A stretch of DNA of 64,000 bases from Macrosoma leucophasiata. Lineage: Eukaryota; Arthropoda; Insecta; Lepidoptera; Hedylidae. Shown here piece after piece: positions 57,593 through 64,000 of this stretch. Below the pieces are notes generated by a model. It had not been told where the DNA came from, ran no database searches, and worked only from the letters and a program-made list of their open reading frames with translations. Both the position numbers and the translations under genes were made by a program. The first letter of the stretch is position 1. The number at the start of each line of letters is the position of its first letter. Location of the stretch: the NCBI GenBank assembly GCA_036365455.1, contig JAWQUS010000004.1, positions 8,873,501-8,937,500 on the forward strand. The letters run 5' to 3'.

Positions 57593-58266
57593 AAGTAAAA
57601 AAACAGGACAAGTGCGAGATCGACTCGCGTGGTGAGGGTTCCGTAATTTAAATAAATATTTTCGAAAATATTACAGATTTAAAATGCTATAGATTTATAA
57701 AAGGGACATAGCGGTTACGGTGGTACCGGCAGGGAGATTATTAAGAATTTTCGATTTAATTTGAATACTCAAACTTCTTATAGGTTTTCCAGTAATCTAT
57801 AGGCAAAGAACTATTTTCCACATTTTTTTCAAAATTTGAAGTTCAGTAGTTTTGGAGATAGGTGGGGGGGGGGGGGGAAAGGTCAATTTTCGACGTTTTT
57901 CTTAAATAACTTCAAATTTGTTTATGCAAAAATTATAAAAAAAATATATCTGAGATGCTGGCAACAACCTCTTTCATTTGATATGACACAGAATACAGTG
58001 ACAAATACACCTTCACACGATACAGTTTACGTTTTTTTTTTAATTTTATGATTAACCCCCCGAAAGTGGCCCCCTTGTTTAAAATTTATTATTTTACTTG
58101 ACGTGTTCATCTTTGGGTCACCAATTTACATGTATTCATCAAATTTCAACTTAATCGGAGTAGTTTCGGAGCAAATTGGCTGTGACAGACGGACAGACAG
58201 ACAGACAGACACGCACGAGTGATCCTATAAGGGTTCCTTTTTTCCTTTTAAGGTACGGAACCCTAA
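57593..58266 (+). repeat. Rep-E, nearly full copy (about 670 bp)
   Basis: It starts CAAGTGCGAGATCGACTCGC with GGGTTCCGTAATTTAA, contains a 14-G run (57864-57877), AGTAGTTTCGGAGCAAATTG and (GACA)n, and ends in AAGGGTTCC...GGTACGGAACCCTAAAA, which can fold. Non-coding. Confidence 0.7.
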
Positions 58267-58975
58267 AAAACAGAGCAACTTTATTAATTCTTGAAAGTTA
58301 ATTAGAAATGATGTATTGCCGATTTTAGTGTAGGTATAGATAATCATAAGAATGTAGATGAGTCACGATACGTACGTCAGGTACCTTTGTAAGAACTGGG
58401 ATATTTGGCAGTCCACGCTCTCTGCCTACCCCGTGCAGATTTGCAGATACGTACAATATTCCCAAAATTAATAGATGATCCTAAGTGAAGCTTTGTGTGA
58501 AACCGAATACAAAAAATAGGTTCCGTGATGCAACGAAAGTAATGATTTATTTTGCCTTTCAACTTACATAACTAGATAAAGTATTGACATGACAGATGAC
58601 TGTAGTGTATATTTATGAATTAATAAATTACAATGCAACTTTCTTCCCAGTCACGTCTAGTTTGCTCGTGCCTGTGAAAATGATAATATCTTAATCAGTA
58701 TCATTGTATATACCGGTATACTGTTAGAGGTGCGAATGGCGCGTGAGAGAAGAAAGTAATTGTTATGTATTTAAGGTAAAGATCTTTTTATACTGGCATG
58801 ATTAAGTTTGTAACGTCTATTCATTGTTATTAATCACTTGCGATTAAATTAGTAGATTTTGGATAATTGTGGATTGGGATTTGCTACATAAGTTTTTTGT
58901 CAGTTGTTTTAATGCGTATTCAGTCACATTCGATGAATAGGATGACTGAGTTCAGCAGGAAGGCTTTATGCAACA
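58267..58975. other. Nothing recognised
   Basis: AT-rich spacer between Rep-E and Rep-B. Confidence 0.5.
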
Positions 58976-59163
58976 CTAGCTGTGCCCGCGACTTCGTCTA
59001 CGTGAGAAAAATTTGATTGTTCAGTATCTACCTGAACGAAGTCGTGGGCGCAGCTAGTATAAAAGTAGCGTAAGTTACTCCTTATTACTTCAGCTATCTG
59101 CCAGTGAAAGTCCCGTCAAAATCGGAGACACTCAAATTCTGATTATTTGTATGTAGATATGTA
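58976..59163 (+). repeat. Rep-B copy, tail interrupted by mariner copy 4
   Basis: The fold-back runs from CTAGCTGTGCCCGCGACTTC to GGGCGCAGCTAG (58977-59060), then the tail GTAAGTTACTCCTTATTACT and GTCCCGTCAAAATCGGAGAC. The tail stops where mariner copy 4 begins. Confidence 0.75.
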
Positions 59164-59695
59164 ATAGGTTGGGGAAAAAGTCTTTTCGCATTATAGTATG
59201 TATGAACTTGTAATAAAATCTCTTTGGCTGTAGTATATGTATCTGGCTGGTTTTGGTATTTGGTATCATTGAAAGTTAAAATCTTAAAGAACATAATTCC
59301 AAATTCAAATTAGGCAAATGTGTGATTTTCATTTGTTTTTCGTACTGTCAAGATGAGTGAATCTAATGAAGAAATTCGATACATTTTAAAATTTTACTAC
59401 AAAAAAGGTAAAAATGCAACGCAAGCCGCGAAAAAAATTTGCGATGTTTATGGACCTAGTGCAGTGACTGTGAGAGTAGCACAAATTTGGTTTAAGCGTT
59501 TTCAATCCGGTAATTTTGATGTCAAAGATGCACCTCGCTCTGGTTGCCATAGTACGGATAAAAGGGATGCCATTTTGGAAAAAATGGAGCAAGATCGACA
59601 TATCAGTAGTTACGACGTAGCTGAAGAACTGAGAATTGATCACAAAACAGTTTTGGCGCATTTGAAAAAAGCTGGATACAAAAAAAGCTCGATTC
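59164..59695 (+). mobile_element. mariner transposon copy 4, 3' half missing
   Basis: The left end, leader and first ~115 codons of the transposase are present (59353 to about 59690), then homology stops after KKAGYKK. From about 59699 the sequence is Rep-F in reverse orientation, so the right half was removed or replaced at that junction. GCPITDK-type substitutions (SGCHSTDKRD) show further decay. It has no catalytic domain. Confidence 0.85.
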
Positions 59696-59698
59696 ACA

Positions 59699-59913
59699 TG
59701 AAACAAACACTAAATGTTAAGTGAAACTTACCACAATATTTTAGTGAAAACCGCAAATTGAATAAGCCGTTTCTGATATTAGCGTGCACAAACACACAGA
59801 CAAACAGACATTTTTCCGGGATAAAAAGTACCCAGTGTTGTGCGCCAAAGGTTAAAGTATAATCATACCAAGTTTCATTGTAATCGGACCGGTAGTTTTT
59901 CTGTGATGCTTGA

Positions 59914-59944
<31 letters not shown>

Positions 59945-60062
59945 AAAAATTTTCTAATCACATATTTGAGTTCGGTATCAATCTAATAACATCCCCGATA
60001 TTTATTTTTTCAATATTTTTAATGTACAGAATTTACACTTCTACAGATTTATTATTAGTGTA
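59699..60062 (-). repeat. Rep-F copy, reverse
   Basis: Reverse counterpart of 43836-44222: TTTTCCGGGATAAAAAGTAC, AAGTTTCATTGTAATCGGAC, a (GACA)n run at 59920-59945 and TTTCTAATCACATATTTG. It abuts the broken end of mariner copy 4. Confidence 0.75.
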
Positions 60063-62154
60063 GATAACATCACGCTATTATCTAAGAGCGGAGCAATAAT
60101 CATGCCTGCTGTGTGGTGAGATGGGAAAAAATCAAGCCGCAGGTCAAACTTCGGGGCACAGATTAATTAAAATTGAGATTTTATTTACTGCAGAATAATG
60201 AGAGTTAAAAAAACTTAGGATTTGTTAGTTCTGTTTTTCTGTAGTTACATGTTTGTTTGAGAGATAGGTATTTACGTATCAATAGAGTTAAGAGTTTATT
60301 ATTCTAAATCATTATTTTATGTAGTCACTACATGCTACTATACACTATACTATACATATTATGTATAGTATTGTAAAAATAGTATATTTCCCGTGTTATG
60401 TCCAAATAGGCGTCTGGTGGTGTCTCCACTGTGTACATATTAAGTTTTGCTATGTTATATAATATATTGTATATACTGCGCGTAATCATTCGTTTATAGT
60501 TTTACAATAAATATATCTACGCGAAATTTTGCATTAAGTACATTTATTTAAATTTTGGATTACAACGATCGTCTCATTTCGATTTGAATTACCACGGTAG
60601 ATTTATCTTACGTAAGGCAATTAATGCAACTAGTGATTGGTGTGGATCGGATCAGAATCGGCAACGTTGGAATTAAAGAAATAGGTATCTACTACCTATA
60701 AGCACAGTCTAAATAAGTATAATAGTGCCCTTTTGATTATTATATTATTAATATTATATGATTGGAGGCCTTTCTAAAGGCTTCGGTAACTGGTTATCCT
60801 AAGGTCGCAGGTTCGATTCCTGCTCGAAGTAATTTTTAGGGTTCCGTAATAAACAAGAAACCCTTATTGTTTCGCCATGTCCGTCTGTCTGTCTGTCCGC
60901 GGGTTTTTTCCTTAAATCACTCGCATGTGTCATTGCTTGAAATAAAAAATATCACAAGCGTGAACTTGCGATCAAACCGTAAGATAAAACTTACAAGCTT
61001 TTTAGACGACATCTTGGATTCAGTCTCATTATTAAAGACAACTGGTCTACTTATTATTAAAGACACCAAAATATTGTAACTGGCGAAACTAATTCATGAA
61101 ATTAATTAATTTAACGACCCAGCTGACTCTGTGGTTACGCAATAGCTTTCTGCTTCGATGAGTTGCGATGGACAAATGCCCAATGCAGGAATAAATGTAT
61201 CGGAAGATACAAAATAATATTTTTATACACCTACATACATCATTAGAATCTTACCTATAAGGGCCATGGCACAATTTGTACAGAAAAAAATAAAAGAGGT
61301 ACAAGTAAAGCAAATTCTTCATTAACATCTTTTTTTTAAATTTAATATATTACGGAAATATGTGCGTAGTTACGTGGTTACTTCATCTAAATATTTAATT
61401 AACAAACACTTACACTCACGCAAAGTCATTGAACTTCATTAGAGCTAAAGGTGGAACAAAATGAGCCTATAAAATTTAAGGGTTTGTTTAATAAAGGCGA
61501 CACACGGCATAACGATAAAACCTTTCATGTATTTTTATGAATGTACCTTTTATATGTATTATCGCTTTTTATATAACAAATCAATACAAAAATTAATTAA
61601 ATACATTTTATAGAAAAATTAATTCAAGAACACAAATAAAAGCGGCCGTGGTTTTAGGAATAAAAAATAACAGGGAAAAGAAAAAAAAACCAAACAGAAA
61701 TTGTTTCATGACTACACACTATTACACAATTTTTGTTTATCAATAACCAAGAAATGAATAATAGTATGTCTGTCTACGCATGTATTGATTCAAAGTGTTT
61801 CTCTTCTGCTAATCATAACACCACGTCGAAATGCGCCTTAATTACGTTGTTAAAAAATATCACGTCAAATGAATGGTACCATTAGTGTAGTTTTTTCCGT
61901 CTAAAAGTTATTTTGGCAACACACTAAAATCCTTTGATGTCCTAAAAACCATGCCGATAGAGATCGTCTAAACTCTGATGCCGACGCGACGTCTAAAGCT
62001 CTTATTCCGCCGGCGCTGCTGACCGGTTAGCTAATAGTTCCGTAGTGAGCCGAACCGAGATGAAACGAGACAATTTTTGAGTGATTGGTGAGAAAATGAT
62101 GAAATAAATTAACGTTAAATAAGTTTATTGTATAAACTTATTATTTCTTAGTGA
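60063..62154. other. Mostly empty
   Basis: Contains the tRNA-like fragment at 60768 and a reverse Rep-E-type end at 60836-60910. No gene recognised. Confidence 0.5.
60768..60832 (+). repeat. tRNA-like fragment
   Basis: GGCTTCGGTAACTGGTTATC...GCAGGTTCGATTCCTGCTCG has a perfect B box and T arm, and CTTCG/CGAAG can pair as an acceptor, but the middle is too short for a complete tRNA. Rep-E sequence follows directly. Confidence 0.35.
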
Positions 62155-63085
62155 TGATAGAGCTTCAGTAGCGGGCGTTAGCACCGCCGCATTACTAAAT
62201 CTACTTGCTCTTAAATAGTATAGTGCTCAACGCTATCGTGTTCCGGTCGGTCGGTAATGACCCTGTAATTTCCACCACATAGTCACAATAACTTAGAACT
62301 CAGGCGTCGCAATGCATCTATCTTGAAATCTCTGATTTTATATTATATGAGTATCTTATATTTATATTACAAACGTCTTTGTAGCCTATAGTATCACTTT
62401 CACATGAATTCGTCGTCGATAAATACCACATTTTATGGAATAATGATTTCGAACCTCAAGTAATGACAAATACATTGTGACATGTGATCACCGTATTCAT
62501 TAAAACTACAATTTGCAGTATATATCGCGCAGGCTCGTCTTGGCGCATAATTGTATTTTCTCTCAGCTGTGGAAAAATAGCTTAATGTCATTAAGTAGTA
62601 AAGTTATAATGTTGTAAATTAACACATTAGTACTTAAAAGAGTAATCAATGTAACGTTAACATATCCATATTATAATGATTGTAGTTTATATGCACGTCA
62701 AGATGCAATTAGAGTAGAAGGTTTTTAGAGTTCGGAAGCCAAACGGCGATAAAAGGAACCCGTATGGATTCGTCATGTTCGTCCGTTTGTCCATAGCTAT
62801 GCTCGTAGATTTTTGATATTAGAAAGCTGTAATTTGGCATGAATAATGAAAGTGGCACACAAGCATGCAGTTCAGATTGATGTTAAGTGATGACTGTAGC
62901 CTATAGACACCCATACAAAGACCAAGGTCAAAGTGCAGATGCGTTACCACTCCTGAGGCCTAAGGTGTTACGCCTCTGTGCCGGAAATTACAGGGCCGTA
63001 CATTACCACCTAACCGGAACACGATAGTGCTGAATACTACCATTTAGCGGCAAGTAGGTTTATTAGGTAATGCGGTGCATTATTA
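62155..63085. repeat. Rep-A inverted pair (reverse 62155-62340, forward 62850-63085)
   Basis: The reverse arm is diverged (GGGCGTTAGCACCGCCGCAT, GCTCAACGCTATCGTGTTCC). The forward arm is well kept, from AAGTGGCACACAAGCATGCA to TATTAGGTAATGCGGTG. The spacer is about 510 bp, longer than in the other pairs. Confidence 0.75.
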
Positions 63086-63631
63086 GTCATGAAGAGAAAG
63101 TCGGGCAATAAAATCTTGATATATATATTTTTAGGGTCCCTCTTCCTACCTCCCCTACACGTAAGTGCAACTGTATTTTTTTTTCATGCGCTACTATGCG
63201 ATATAAGTCTAAAGCGAGGGTAATAACGCCTTAGACCTTCCAAACTAAATGCTTATTACCAGTGGGATAGCAGGAAAGTCGTGGCAACGATCTCTATTTA
63301 GATTGAACAAATTAACACTGTAATTATCTACACAGCGCAAATACGGACGATTTGCCCCATTCCATTACATCGCAAAATGTTTGTTGCATATCCGCTCGAT
63401 TTAAACAAAAATGAACCTTGACGTTATTGCATATTGATATTGTTAGTAATGACACCACGGGGAATGCAATCTTGAACCAAGATCGCTAATATAACATCTG
63501 GCGGAACTAGAAACTTTAATCTCGCGAAATATCGACATTTTCGTGATCTCGGGTACGATTTGATTAAAGTGAACTGAGTTTGGTTCACTTTTTTTTTGCC
63601 ATAAATACAACGTTAATTGTAAAAAATATTT
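63086..63631. other. Nothing recognised
   Basis: AT-rich spacer between the last two Rep-A pairs. Confidence 0.5.
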
Positions 63632-64000
63632 TACTGGTGGTAGAATTCCAGTGCGGGAGCTCGAAGGCGTCGGTACTGGCGTATTACCTAATCTATATGC
63701 TGACAAATGGTAGTTTTTTTATGTATTGGAAGTGGCAAACAAGCATGCAGTTTACATTGATGTTAAGTGATGACTGCAGCCTATAGACACCCCCAAAAGA
63801 CCAGAGGTCAAAATGCAGATGCGTTACCACTTCTGAGGCCTAAGGTTAGCCTCTGTGCCGGAAATTAGAGGGCCATACATTACCACCTGACCGGAACACG
63901 ATAGTGCTTGCACACGTGTTCAGCACTATCGTGTTTTAGCGGCAAGTATATAAGGTACCTTCGGGGCGAGGGTGCCTTCGCCCACGAGCTCCGTCACTGG
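63632..64000. repeat. Rep-A inverted pair at the right edge (reverse 63632-63712, forward 63725-64000)
   Basis: A short reverse arm (GGTGGTAGAATTCCAGTGCG to GACAAATGGTAG) is followed almost at once by a near-complete forward arm ending CACGAGCTCCGTCACTGG at the window edge. The forward arm has an extra local inversion at 63895-63935. Confidence 0.85.
63895..63935. repeat. Hairpin inside Rep-A
   Basis: AACACGATAGTGCT (63895-63908) and its exact inverse AGCACTATCGTGTT (63922-63935) flank a 13-base loop. Other Rep-A copies have only one arm. Confidence 0.85.

Noticed and set aside
60768..60832. Functional tRNA on the plus strand
   Set aside because: The T arm is perfect, but the D and anticodon arms cannot both fit in the available length.

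Overview
This is nuclear DNA from an insect, almost certainly a moth or butterfly. The evidence is AT-rich intergenic sequence, small spliced genes with GT-AG introns, mariner, Helitron, hAT and RTE/jockey-type elements, tRNA-derived SINEs, and many repeats that end in (GACA)n or (TGTC)n tails. The species cannot be named from the window alone. There are no operons, ribosome binding sites or CRISPR arrays.

Layout. 1-4400: a nested transposon block. An old inverted-repeat element (called Rep-A here) is split by a hAT-like element with matching ends and an 8-bp target duplication, and that element is itself split by a jockey-type LINE fragment. An RTE-type LINE tail follows. 4417-9437 (+): the last five recognisable exons of a mitochondrial-type cytochrome P450, best read as CYP314A1 (shade, ecdysone 20-hydroxylase). 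Its 5' exons are not found, and a decayed mariner lies in one intron. 9.4-15.2 kb: mostly empty, with a 650-bp MITE and a possible promoter with a 5' exon near 14.1-14.46 kb. 15211-16437 (+): a long open frame from the C-terminal half of a reverse transcriptase with a zinc knuckle and a restriction-like endonuclease signature. 17096-19239 (+): hydroxypyruvate isomerase, four exons, complete. 19358-23079 (-): an Aurora B-type kinase, six exons, complete. These last two genes are tail-to-tail with only 118 bp between stop codons, and their poly(A) signals cross.

24-31 kb: Helitron remains, a SINE and otherwise empty sequence. 31246-32829: a GC-rich minisatellite of 15-bp units, open in all six frames, tied to a repeated flank that returns inverted at the right edge. 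33-47 kb: a SINE, two nearly identical mariners on opposite strands (one deleted at its start, one with a full 349-codon transposase inserted in a Rep-A copy), fold-back repeats, a possible first coding exon at 40187-40415 and a LINE C-terminus. 47-64 kb: gene-poor, with a possible promoter and exon at 51.2-51.65 kb, several long hairpins (two perfect ones side by side at 57.2 kb), a truncated mariner and more Rep-A copies.

The three confident genes are unrelated in function: steroid hormone activation, hydroxypyruvate metabolism and mitosis. They look like ordinary neighbours, not a cluster. I found no convincing new multi-gene system. The best candidates for a second look are the reverse transcriptase/endonuclease ORF with a good splice acceptor in front of it, the 15-bp satellite, the overlapping 3' ends and the twin palindromes.
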